Positions 24,698-33,084 of a DNA stretch of 64,000 nucleotides are shown here, in pieces. The notes under the pieces were generated by a model, which was not told the origin of the DNA, made no database searches, and saw only the letters and a program-made list of their open reading frames with translations. Position numbers and translations under genes: made by a program. Source of the stretch: CALGKJ01 sp049322695. Lineage in GTDB: Bacteria > Bacillota > Clostridia > Lutisporales > Lutisporaceae. Location: contig JBMORW010000033.1 of assembly GCA_049322695.1 (NCBI GenBank), forward strand, positions 19,988 to 83,987, written 5' to 3'. Each line of letters opens with the position of its first letter. Position 1 is the first letter of the stretch.

Positions 24698-26137
24698 CTA
24701 ATCCCGAAAATTAGCTTTCTTTATTTCATCTATAAATTCTTCATTATTCCTGGTCTGCACAAGCTTGTTTATGAGATATTCAGTAACCTCTGCATTGGAG
24801 CCGGTACTGAAGGCTCTTCTTATAGCCATTACTGCTTCATAGCCCTTTTGTGACAGCAGCATTTCCTCTCTTCTGGTACCTGACCTGTTCATATCTATAG
24901 CAGGGAATACTCTCTTTTCTGAAAGCTTTCTGTCCAGATGGACCTCCATATTACCTGTACCTTTAAATTCCTCATATATTACATCATCCATCCTGCTGCC
25001 CGTGTCCACAAGCGCGGTGGCAAGTATAGTAAGACTTCCGCCTTCCTCAATGTTTCTGGCAGCTCCAAAGAATTTTTTAGGCTTGTATAAAGCACCGGGG
25101 TCCAGACCGCCTGACAAGGTTCTTCCTGTAGGAGCAATAGTCAGATTATAAGCTCTTGCAAGCCTTGTAATGCTGTCAAGCAGTATAACCACGTCCTTTT
25201 TTTGCTCTACCAGTCTTTTTGCTCTTTCCAATACTATTTCAGCAACCTTGCAGTGGTTTTCAGGCATTTCATCAAAGGTGGAATAAATAACATCCCCTCT
25301 GATAGACCTTTTCATGTCAGTTACTTCTTCAGGTCTTTCATCTATAAGCAAAACTATCAGTTCAATATCAGGGTAATTATGAGTAATGCTGTTGGCGATT
25401 TTTTTCAATAGAACTGTTTTACCTGCTTTTGGAGGTGATACAATCATGCCTCTTTGCCCCATGCCTATTGGAGCAAGTAGGTCTATCAGCCTTGTAGAAA
25501 GGTCCTTTGGATCGTTTTCCAGAGTTATTCTTTCATCAGGATAGATAGGAGTCAAATCTTCAAAATTGGGACGTCTTATAACACTCTCGGGGTTATCTCC
25601 ATTTACTCCCTGTACATACAGCAGCGCCTGAAACTTTTCTCCTTCTTTGGGAGCCCTGGTAATTCCTGTTATCCTGTCACCTGTTCTTAGATTAAATCTT
25701 CTGATTTGACTTGGCGATATATATATATCCCTGTCACCTGACTGGTAATTGTCGGATCTTAAGAAGCCAAAACCATCAGGAAGTATTTCCAATATGCCGT
25801 CAGCTCTTCCGCCCTTCTCAACGTCCTTGCTTTCAAGAAACTTTTTTTCTGCATCGCTTAATTCTACAGCGGGCTTCTCTGCCTCTTCCTCATGCTGTTT
25901 TTCCTCCTGAACCTGGTGTCTTGCAGCTTCCTTCGGAGCTTCTGACTTAACTGTATCAGCAGGAGTATCTGTTTTCTCATTTTCTGATACGATTCCCTGA
26001 GCAAGCCGTGCTTGCTGAATCATGTTCATTATCTCTTTTACAAGCTCATCCTTTTTATATTTGTAATAGCTTTTAATTCCCATTGCTTTAGCCATCTCAC
26101 GCAAATCGTTCATGCTTTTTTCCATTAGCTCGTTCAA
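24698..26137 (-). CDS. rho: Transcription termination factor Rho
   Basis: Hexameric RNA helicase that terminates transcripts, 479 residues. Rho-N helical domain (1-45), a Glu/Lys-rich insert (about 50-100), cold-shock RNA-binding domain (DGILEILPDGFGFLRSDNY), and ATPase with Walker A PPKAGKT and the RLARAYN Q-loop region. The start is TTG after GAGGTG. The charged insert is the only departure from the core family. Confidence 0.97.
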   Translation of the reverse strand: MNELMEKSMNDLREMAKAMGIKSYYKYKKDELVKEIMNMIQQARLAQGIVSENEKTDTPADTVKSEAPKEAARHQVQEEKQHEEEAEKPAVELSDAEKKFLESKDVEKGGRADGILEILPDGFGFLRSDNYQSGDRDIYISPSQIRRFNLRTGDRITGITRAPKEGEKFQALLYVQGVNGDNPESVIRRPNFEDLTPIYPDERITLENDPKDLSTRLIDLLAPIGMGQRGMIVSPPKAGKTVLLKKIANSITHNYPDIELIVLLIDERPEEVTDMKRSIRGDVIYSTFDEMPENHCKVAEIVLERAKRLVEQKKDVVILLDSITRLARAYNLTIAPTGRTLSGGLDPGALYKPKKFFGAARNIEEGGSLTILATALVDTGSRMDDVIYEEFKGTGNMEVHLDRKLSEKRVFPAIDMNRSGTRREEMLLSQKGYEAVMAIRRAFSTGSNAEVTEYLINKLVQTRNNEEFIDEIKKANFRD

Positions 26138-26195
26138 GTCGTTATCACCTCACAATAATTATTTCCATTTATTCGCAAATAAATTCAAAAAGCAA

Positions 26196-26222
26196 ACACG
26201 AAACCTGTTTCTGGTCCCGTGT
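26196..26222 (-). terminator. Terminator between zinc-ribbon gene and rho
   Basis: ACACGAAACC pairs imperfectly with GGTCCCGTGT, and a T-rich tail (TTTGCTTTTT) follows on the minus strand. Confidence 0.65.
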
Positions 26223-26228
26223 CCGCAC

Positions 26229-26603
26229 TTATATACCTAAAACACTTATAAGCTCCTGCAGATCCTTTTCGTATTTTGTGGCCACTTCTCTTACCAGGCT
26301 CCTGTTTCCAATGAAAGCTATATCCATTCTGCTTACAGGGCAGCTCAATATTTTAACTTTTTCACTCAACACCTGTCTGGACATAAACACATATAGATGT
26401 TCCTTATCGCATCCGAGACAGGGTATATATATTCGGAAGTTCTTACAATCACTGCTCTTTATCTTCAAAAAGGCTTTGCCGCATTCACAGGTGCATTCAT
26501 GCACTCCTTTGCCTGAAAGATCAAACAAAGAAATATCAACAATATGAAGCTTTCCGCATCCGGAACACTTCACTGCAGCACTTATATTTGTTTCAAAAAG
26601 CAT
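26229..26603 (-). CDS. Zinc-ribbon protein of unknown function
   Basis: A 124-residue protein with three Cys pairs: CSGCG (about residues 13-17), CTCECG (about 37-42) and CLGCD (about 61-65), suggesting one or two bound zinc ions. The C-terminal part is helical and charged. I do not recognise a named family. The ATG follows AGGAGGTGACA. It sits alone between kce and rho and is well separated by a terminator. Confidence 0.6.
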   Translation of the reverse strand: MLFETNISAAVKCSGCGKLHIVDISLFDLSGKGVHECTCECGKAFLKIKSSDCKNFRIYIPCLGCDKEHLYVFMSRQVLSEKVKILSCPVSRMDIAFIGNRSLVREVATKYEKDLQELISVLGI

Positions 26604-26635
26604 GATTGTCACCTCCTTGACGCAAAGCGCCGATA

Positions 26636-26716
26636 TGATATGTAATTGACAATTATCAACTATCAATTATCAATTATCAATTAGGTTTTGATCATTAACA
26701 ATTGAGTATTGATTTT
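26636..26716. repeat. Family C element (C1)
   Basis: Near-tandem AATTATCAATTATCAATT words (26644-26682) followed by an opposite-sense AACAATTGAGTATTGATT, forming a potential hairpin upstream of the zinc-ribbon gene. Confidence 0.65.
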
Positions 26717-26823
26717 TGATTATATATTTCTACATCCCTTATCCAAATTCCTCTTAAAAATATTAAAAACCGTTTTTCAAATTATTACCTTTTTCTACCA
26801 TAAAAATTTACATAATTCGAATA

Positions 26824-27642
26824 TCAGGACCGGCTTATACCAAGTATCCTTCTTGCCTCTGCAGGTGTTGCAACTTCTCTGCCGCATTCCCTCGATATTC
26901 TTGCTATTCTTTCCACCAGCTGCGCATTAGATTCTGCAAGCACACCCTTAGAATAATATACATTGTCCTCAAAGCCAACTCTTACATGTCCACCCATTAC
27001 TATAGCCATTACTGCTAGAGGAAGCTCATATCTGCCTATACCTGCAACAGTCCAGGTGCAATCAGAGGGAATGCTGGAAACAAGATACATAAGGTCTCTT
27101 GCTTCTCCTGAAATGGCTCCCGGTACTCCCATTACAAAATCAAAATGCAAAGGCATTTTAAGAAGTCCCTTCTTAACCATTCTCATGGCATTATCTATCA
27201 TGCCCTTTTCAAAAATTTCTATTTCAGGCTTTACTCCGTTTTCCAGCATTATTTTTGCAAAAGTCTCCATGTATTCCTCAGAGTTCATGAAAACATCACT
27301 TCCAAAGTTTACAGTACCTGTGCTCAGCGATGCCATTTCAGGCTTCAGGTACACAGGCTGTATCCTTTCTTCCTTTGAATGCCATACCGCACCGCCGGTA
27401 GAAGGCTGGAATATTATATCACAGCGTTCTTCGATTTTTTTCTTTATTTCCCTGTATACCTCTATATCCTGTGTAGGCGTGCCATCGGGCTTTCTTGCAT
27501 GAATGTGAGCAATAGAAGCTCCTGCCTTCCATGCCTTGTATGCTTCTTCTGCTATCTCCTCGGGTGAAATTGGCAGATTAGGCTGTATTTCTCTTGTAAC
27601 CTCCGCACCTGTAAGGCATGCGGTTATGATAAGTTTGTCCAT
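26824..27642 (-). CDS. kce: BKACE family enzyme (3-keto-5-aminohexanoate cleavage enzyme-like)
   Basis: A 272-residue TIM-barrel, zinc-dependent beta-keto acid cleavage enzyme. It condenses a beta-keto acid with acetyl-CoA to give acetoacetate and a new CoA ester. The zinc His pair is in SIAHIHARKPDG (about 44-55), with the QPSTGG loop and VRVGFEDN (acidic ligand) typical. In lysine fermenters Kce acts on 3-keto-5-aminohexanoate, but the family has many substrates and no other lysine-pathway gene is in the window. The specific name is therefore tentative. Confidence 0.85.
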   Translation of the reverse strand: MDKLIITACLTGAEVTREIQPNLPISPEEIAEEAYKAWKAGASIAHIHARKPDGTPTQDIEVYREIKKKIEERCDIIFQPSTGGAVWHSKEERIQPVYLKPEMASLSTGTVNFGSDVFMNSEEYMETFAKIMLENGVKPEIEIFEKGMIDNAMRMVKKGLLKMPLHFDFVMGVPGAISGEARDLMYLVSSIPSDCTWTVAGIGRYELPLAVMAIVMGGHVRVGFEDNVYYSKGVLAESNAQLVERIARISRECGREVATPAEARRILGISRS

Positions 27643-27698
27643 GGTTTTATTCCTCTCCCTTATATAAGTATGTTTCTATATATGTTGTGAATGAAATG

Positions 27699-27724
27699 GT
27701 TTCGTGTTGCGGGTTGCCGCAACA
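27699..27724. repeat. Family B fragment (B7), after the phosphoglucomutase gene
   Basis: GTTTCGTGTTGCGGGTTGCCG, directly next to the pgcA stop codon. Confidence 0.55.
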
Positions 27725-27731
27725 GATCAGT

Positions 27732-29429
27732 CTACCCTTGAACCAGTCCCTCCACTTCCTTTTTTAACCCATTTATTCTTAGTACTGCATCCTCCATATT
27801 GTCTCCTACTACCGATATGTATATCTTGAGCTTTGGCTCTGTTCCTGATGGTCTCAGACAGAACCAGGAGCCATCTTCAAGTATGAAGAAAAGTACGTTT
27901 TCCTTGGGAAGCTTTATGGGGCCCTGATAAGTCATATAATCCCTGAACTCAACTATCTCAAGCCCGTTTATTTCCTTTGGCGTATCTGCCCTCAGACTAT
28001 TCAACAGAGTCCTCATATTCTCCATGCCTTCCTTACCCTTAAAGGCTATGGATATAGTGCTTTCTTTATAATATCCATATCTTTTGAAAAGTTCCATAAG
28101 TCCTTCATAGAGACTCATACCTCTTTTTTTATAGCATGCTGCCATTTCACATATCAGCATGGAGGTTATGACTGCATCCTTGTCTCTTACAAAGTCACCT
28201 GCAAGATAACCGTAGCTTTCCTCATAGCCGAATATAAATTCTCTTTCTCCGGTTGTCTCAAACTCCTTTATTTTGTCTGCTATGTATTTGAAGCCAGTTA
28301 ATACTGATATTGTTTCGACATCAAAGGCTTTGGCAATTTTCATCCCCATTTTCCCTGTCACTATTGTATCTATTATAGTACTCTTACTGCTTAGTCTGCC
28401 CTTTTCCTTCAATGAGGATAGCATATATTCTATAAGCAGTGCCCCTGTCTGATTTCCGGTAAGCACCACGTATTCCCCTTCTGTGTTTTTGACTACTACC
28501 CCAACCCTGTCACAGTCCGGATCAGTACCTATTATAATATCTGCATTTTCCTTTTTAGCAAGCTCTATGGCAAGGGAAAAAGCCTCATGCTCCTCGGGAT
28601 TGGGATATTTTACAGTAGAGAAATCGGAGTCGGGCAGCTCCTGCTCGGGCACCACCAGTACGTTTTTAAAGCCCACTTCCTTCAGTACTCTTCTCACAGG
28701 CTTATTGCCGGTGCCATGCAGGGGAGTATATACTATTTTAAAGTTATCTGCAACTTCACTAATTATCTCTTTGTTAAGTGATAGAGATTTTACTCTTTCT
28801 ATGTACTTATCATCCATATCACCGCCAAGCATCTGCAGTAAGTCCTGCTGTTTTGTATCACAGCCTTCCAGGCATTTGATCTGTGAAAAATCCTGTATGG
28901 AATTCGCTTCTTCAATAAGCTCCTCAGCTATGGGTGAAATAACCTGGGCGCCATCATTCCAATATACCTTATAGCCATTATATTCCGGGGGATTGTGGCT
29001 GGCTGTTACTACCAGACCCGCTGTTGCTCCAAGCTCTCTTACTGCAAAGGAAAGCTGGGGAGTAGGCCTGAGCTCCTCAAAAAGATATACCTTTATGCCA
29101 TTGGCATTCAGTACCTTTGCCGCCTCATCGGCAAATTCCCTGGAAAATCTTCTTGAATCATAAGCAATTGCCACACTCGGGTTTTGAATTTTCTTCTTCA
29201 GTATATAGTTTGCCAAGCCTTGAGTTGCCCTGCCTACAGTGTATTTATTCATTCTGTTGGTGCCTGCGCCAATTATTCCCCTCAGCCCGCCTGTACCAAA
29301 CTCCAGGTCCTTATAGAACCTGTCTTCGATTTCCTTATGATTATCCTTTATACCTTCAAGCTCGATTCTGGTTTCTTCATCAAAAAATTCATCTGTAACC
29401 CATTTGTTATATCTTTCCTGATAGTTCAT
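27732..29429 (-). CDS. pgcA: Alpha-phosphoglucomutase / phosphomannomutase
   Basis: A 565-residue alpha-D-phosphohexomutase. Phosphoserine loop TASHNPPEYNGYK, metal loop GTDPDCDRVGV, sugar loop GYEESYGYLAG and phosphate-binding PSGTEPKLKIYI are all present. It interconverts glucose-6-P and glucose-1-P. It is directly followed by the UTP-glucose-1-P uridylyltransferase gene upstream in the same orientation, so the pair makes UDP-glucose. ATG 29429 follows GGAGGT. Confidence 0.93.
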   Translation of the reverse strand: MNYQERYNKWVTDEFFDEETRIELEGIKDNHKEIEDRFYKDLEFGTGGLRGIIGAGTNRMNKYTVGRATQGLANYILKKKIQNPSVAIAYDSRRFSREFADEAAKVLNANGIKVYLFEELRPTPQLSFAVRELGATAGLVVTASHNPPEYNGYKVYWNDGAQVISPIAEELIEEANSIQDFSQIKCLEGCDTKQQDLLQMLGGDMDDKYIERVKSLSLNKEIISEVADNFKIVYTPLHGTGNKPVRRVLKEVGFKNVLVVPEQELPDSDFSTVKYPNPEEHEAFSLAIELAKKENADIIIGTDPDCDRVGVVVKNTEGEYVVLTGNQTGALLIEYMLSSLKEKGRLSSKSTIIDTIVTGKMGMKIAKAFDVETISVLTGFKYIADKIKEFETTGEREFIFGYEESYGYLAGDFVRDKDAVITSMLICEMAACYKKRGMSLYEGLMELFKRYGYYKESTISIAFKGKEGMENMRTLLNSLRADTPKEINGLEIVEFRDYMTYQGPIKLPKENVLFFILEDGSWFCLRPSGTEPKLKIYISVVGDNMEDAVLRINGLKKEVEGLVQG

Positions 29430-29461
29430 AATATACCTCCGTAACATTCTATAGTAGCAAG

Positions 29462-29512
29462 TCTTTGAAGTATGCCACCGACCACCGGCTTCCGGCCATC
29501 AGATTCAGATAT
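29462..29512. repeat. Family A element (A7), after galU
   Basis: CACCGACCACCGGCTTCCGGCC words, a few bases from the galU stop. Confidence 0.55.
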
Positions 29513-29515
29513 ACA

Positions 29516-30424
29516 TTAGCCGCATCCATTCTCATTATCAGTGCAGCTTGCTGCTGACAAATCACCAACCAGTCTGCAAAGATAGCTGCCAAACTCCTTC
29601 TTCAAATCCTCACGCTTAAGAGCAAATTCCACGGTAGCCTGTAAAAATCCAAGCTTGCTTCCCACATCATAGCGTCTGCCGGTGAACTCATATGCATATA
29701 CAGCCTGTTTTTGAGCCAATACCTTAAGTGCATCCGTAAGCTGTATCTCTCCACCTGTACCCGGCTTTGTTGTCTCGAGTATTTCAAATATCTCAGGCTG
29801 AATAATGTATCTGCCTTGTACTGCAATGTTGGATGGAGCTTCATCTATCTTAGGCTTTTCTATCATGTCATTGACCCTATAGATCCTTCCTTCCGTCTCA
29901 TTAAAGGATATAATACCATACTTGGATACATCCTCTTCCTGTACCTTCTGAACTCCAAGCACTGTAGCCTTATAATCATCATATATATCTATCAGCTGTT
30001 TTAGACATGGTATATCTGAGTCCACGACATCATCTCCAAGCAGTACGGCAAACGGCTCTGTACCCACAAAAGCCCTGGCGCAGTATATAGCATGCCCAAG
30101 ACCTTTTGCTTCCTTTTGTCTTACATAGTGTATGTCAACAAGATTGGATATATCCTGTATCTGACTTAGGAGCTCCAATTTGTTTTTTTTCTGCAGGTCA
30201 AGCTCAAGCTCGATGGACTTGTCAAAATGATCCTCTATAGCTCTTTTGTTTCTGCCTGTGATTATTAAAATTTCTTCTATTCCTGAAGCTATAGCTTCCT
30301 CCACAATATACTGTATTGTGGGCTTATCAACTATAGGCAGCATTTCCTTAGGCTGAGCCTTTGTGGCAGGCAGAAACCTTGTCCCCAGACCTGCAGCCGG
30401 TATGATAGCTTTTCTTACTTTCAT
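29516..30424 (-). CDS. galU: UTP-glucose-1-phosphate uridylyltransferase
   Basis: Makes UDP-glucose from UTP and glucose-1-P, 302 residues. The nucleotide loop AAGLGTRFLPATKAQPKEMLP and the active region LLGDDVVDSD, IEKPKIDEAPSN and GRRYDVGSKLGFLQATVEFAL are typical of GalU/GtaB. GGAGG precedes the ATG. Divergent from the DUF2298 gene. Confidence 0.96.
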   Translation of the reverse strand: MKVRKAIIPAAGLGTRFLPATKAQPKEMLPIVDKPTIQYIVEEAIASGIEEILIITGRNKRAIEDHFDKSIELELDLQKKNKLELLSQIQDISNLVDIHYVRQKEAKGLGHAIYCARAFVGTEPFAVLLGDDVVDSDIPCLKQLIDIYDDYKATVLGVQKVQEEDVSKYGIISFNETEGRIYRVNDMIEKPKIDEAPSNIAVQGRYIIQPEIFEILETTKPGTGGEIQLTDALKVLAQKQAVYAYEFTGRRYDVGSKLGFLQATVEFALKREDLKKEFGSYLCRLVGDLSAASCTDNENGCG

Positions 30425-30572
30425 CTTAATCCTCCAAAGCTACAAAAAAATAGAATTATGGGTGTTCTTTTCATAAGTAAAACTACTTATTGTTGGAAAA
30501 TAATATAAAATAATGTAATATAGTATAGGAACTATACTGTTATCAGCTTTAAATCAGAAGGGAGATTCCAAT

Positions 30573-32909
30573 ATGCTTGCCGACTTTTTTATTGTATTCA
30601 AGTGGTGGTTATATATTCTACTTTTGGGCATTATTTTCCTTCCATTGACTCAAAAATACTTCGGAAGGTTTATTGATAAGGGTTATGCATTCTCTAAAGT
30701 GCTTGCCGCAGTGATTACGGGCTTTACACTTTGGGCACTGTCATCACTGAAAATATTGAGCTTTAGTTATACAAACATTTTATTGGTATTAGCTGTATGG
30801 GCTGCAATTAATCTATATATTGCGTTTCAAAACAGAAGGCCGCCAGCCGCCGGCCACCGACCACTGGCAGTTACAGAAAAGCTGAAAAAACCAAATAGCT
30901 TACGTAAAGGTGGAAAGCCGAAGGTTGTCCCGAGCAGTCGCATGGCAAATGCAGGAGACTCATGGCCGGAGGCCAATCACTGGATAAAGTTTGCCCTGTT
31001 TGAAGAAATTATATTCCTATTATTGCTTATTTTCTGGAGCTATATCCGCGGTCTTCAGCCCAATATCCACGGACTGGAGAAGTTCATGGACTTTGGCTTT
31101 ATAAACGCTGCACTGAGGGCTGATTATATGCCTCCAACAGATATATGGTTTGCAGGTAGGCCTATAAACTATTATTATTTTGGACATTATCTGACAGCTT
31201 TTCTTACGAGATTTACTGGCATCAAGGCTTCCATTACCTATAACCTGATGCTTGGAACCATACTTGCCAATACCTTTGCGCTTAGCTTCTCATTGGCAGC
31301 TAATATGTTTTACAGCTGCAGCAGGGAAAGGCTGAAAAAAGCAGTAATAGCAGGAATAATTGCTGCACTCATGGTTACCTTTGCAGGCAATCTTCACGGC
31401 TTCATTTATGCTTATGCAAAACCGTTCATAGAAAAGAATATCACTTATGAAAATACAGACTATAAATATTTTTACTCGCAGTCAACCAGATATATCGGCT
31501 TCAATCCTGTGACAAACGATAAAACCATACATGAGTTCCCCATATACTCCTTTGTAGTTTCGGACTTGCACGGCCATGTATCAGATATACCTCATGTTAT
31601 AACCTTCCTTGCACTGCTATATGCCTATGCCATAGGCCGCAGGGACAGGAAAGGTCCTGATACAAAAACGCTGCTGCTGGGTTCTCTTTTGCTGGCTGTT
31701 ATGTACATGACCAATGCCTGGGATTATGCGATATACATGGTAGTAGCTGGGGCGGTGCTTTTTTGCTTCGAGTTGCGGGTTGTGAGTTGCGAGTTGCACA
31801 GACGTAAGGCAAATGAAAATTACCAATTAACAATTATCAAGTCTAAAGCAGTGGAAAAGATAGCTGAACTGTTCAGCAGAAAAAAAATATTGAGTTTTGG
31901 TTATTGTTTTTTGGTCATTGTTATTCTATCCCAATTATTCATGCTGCCCTTTAACTTATCCTTTGAGCCTATGATGGGCGGTGTAGATTTTGTCAAATCC
32001 CGTTCACAGCTATATCAGCTTTTGATACTTTGGGGACATCAGTTTTTCTTTGCCGGCTGCTTTATCGCATTTATAATATACAAAATAGTCAGATACTGTA
32101 GAAGGCCCAATAAAGCCAAAGATCCGGACAAAGGCTTTTCTGGTCTTCTGAACAATCTTCATATAAGTGATATATTCTGCTTCACTGTTACACTGTGCGC
32201 ATTGGGTCTTATATTGCTGCCTGAAATAGTATATGTTGTGGATATATACAGTAAGAATCACCACAGGGCAAACACAATGTTCAAGCTTACTTACCAGGCG
32301 TTTATCATGCTGGGACTTATGATTGGATATATATCTGCAAGGCTGGTCAATAAACCGAGGAAGCTGTGGAGCAAGCTGCTGGTGTCTGTAGTATTTGCAC
32401 TGATGCTGGGTCTGCCCATGCTTTATCCTCCTTTGGCTGTAAAGGGCTACTACGGCGAACTGAAAGCCTCAAATTATGATGGCTTGGACGGTCTGGAGTT
32501 TCTTAGAAACAAGTATCCCGGAGATTATGAGGCAGTGAAATGGTTTGAGGAGAATGTCAAAGGTCAAACAGTCATACTGGAGGCCAATGGAGACAGCTAT
32601 ACTGATTATTGCAGAATATCTATGGCTACAGGGCTTCCCACCGTTCAGGGCTGGTACGTACATGAGTGGCTGTGGAGAAACAGTTCGGAGCTGCCTAGAA
32701 AACGTGCAGAAGAGGTGGCTGTTGTATATGAATCTCAAGATACTAAGAGAACCTTTGAGATAATCCATAAGTACAATATACAGTACATTATACTGGGAAG
32801 GCTCGAAAGGTTGAAATTCCAAAAGCTAAATGAAGAAAAACTTCTGTCACTGGGTACTGTGGTATTTGAAAGCGAGCAAACAAAAATCATTAAAATAAAG
32901 GCATATTGA
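30573..32909 (+). CDS. DUF2298 polytopic membrane protein (Chlor_Arch_YYY type)
   Basis: A 778-residue protein with many membrane helices and the signature GRPINYYYFGHYLTAFLTRF (about 191-210) and EFPIYSFVVSDLHGHVSD (about 318-335). The family is known mainly from Chloroflexi and archaea; it resembles GT-C type lipid-linked sugar transferases but is uncharacterised. A soluble C-terminal part (about 640-778) contains KWFEENVKGQTVILEANGDSY. Two stretches (about residues 88-136 and 398-424) are written by dispersed repeat elements and look like in-frame insertions in loops. GGGAG precedes the ATG. Neighbours suggest a surface-glycan role. Confidence 0.88.
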   Translation: MLADFFIVFKWWLYILLLGIIFLPLTQKYFGRFIDKGYAFSKVLAAVITGFTLWALSSLKILSFSYTNILLVLAVWAAINLYIAFQNRRPPAAGHRPLAVTEKLKKPNSLRKGGKPKVVPSSRMANAGDSWPEANHWIKFALFEEIIFLLLLIFWSYIRGLQPNIHGLEKFMDFGFINAALRADYMPPTDIWFAGRPINYYYFGHYLTAFLTRFTGIKASITYNLMLGTILANTFALSFSLAANMFYSCSRERLKKAVIAGIIAALMVTFAGNLHGFIYAYAKPFIEKNITYENTDYKYFYSQSTRYIGFNPVTNDKTIHEFPIYSFVVSDLHGHVSDIPHVITFLALLYAYAIGRRDRKGPDTKTLLLGSLLLAVMYMTNAWDYAIYMVVAGAVLFCFELRVVSCELHRRKANENYQLTIIKSKAVEKIAELFSRKKILSFGYCFLVIVILSQLFMLPFNLSFEPMMGGVDFVKSRSQLYQLLILWGHQFFFAGCFIAFIIYKIVRYCRRPNKAKDPDKGFSGLLNNLHISDIFCFTVTLCALGLILLPEIVYVVDIYSKNHHRANTMFKLTYQAFIMLGLMIGYISARLVNKPRKLWSKLLVSVVFALMLGLPMLYPPLAVKGYYGELKASNYDGLDGLEFLRNKYPGDYEAVKWFEENVKGQTVILEANGDSYTDYCRISMATGLPTVQGWYVHEWLWRNSSELPRKRAEEVAVVYESQDTKRTFEIIHKYNIQYIILGRLERLKFQKLNEEKLLSLGTVVFESEQTKIIKIKAY
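30836..30983 (+). repeat. Family A element inside the DUF2298 gene (A8)
   Basis: GGCCGCCAGCCGCCGGCCAC left words and TGGCCGGAGGCCAATCACTGG right words flank AAAGCCGAAGG, a degenerate core. It is read in frame as about 49 hydrophilic residues. Confidence 0.65.
31767..31840 (+). repeat. Family B plus family C sequence inside the DUF2298 gene (B8, C2)
   Basis: CGAGTTGCGGGTTGTGAGTT followed by ACCAATTAACAATTATCAA. It is read in frame as about 25 polar residues between membrane helices. Confidence 0.7.
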
Positions 32910-33059
32910 TTTTTTAAAGCTAATTCTGCAAAATTGTGGTAAATTATATCTGTATTGTAAAGTATGTTGGAAAATTATGCTTAGGTATAAGACTGTTTAT
33001 CGTAAGGAAGTGTTTCTGCTTGGAAAATAAGCTTAATAAAAAGTGTGAAATAATATCAT

Positions 33060-33084
33060 GAGCACCGAATCAGCTTCGGTGCTC
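33060..33084 (+). terminator. Terminator after the DUF2298 gene
   Basis: GAGCACCGAA pairs with TTCGGTGCTC, followed by TTTGTTTT on the plus strand. It overlaps the 3' end of the opposing FAD gene. Confidence 0.75.
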
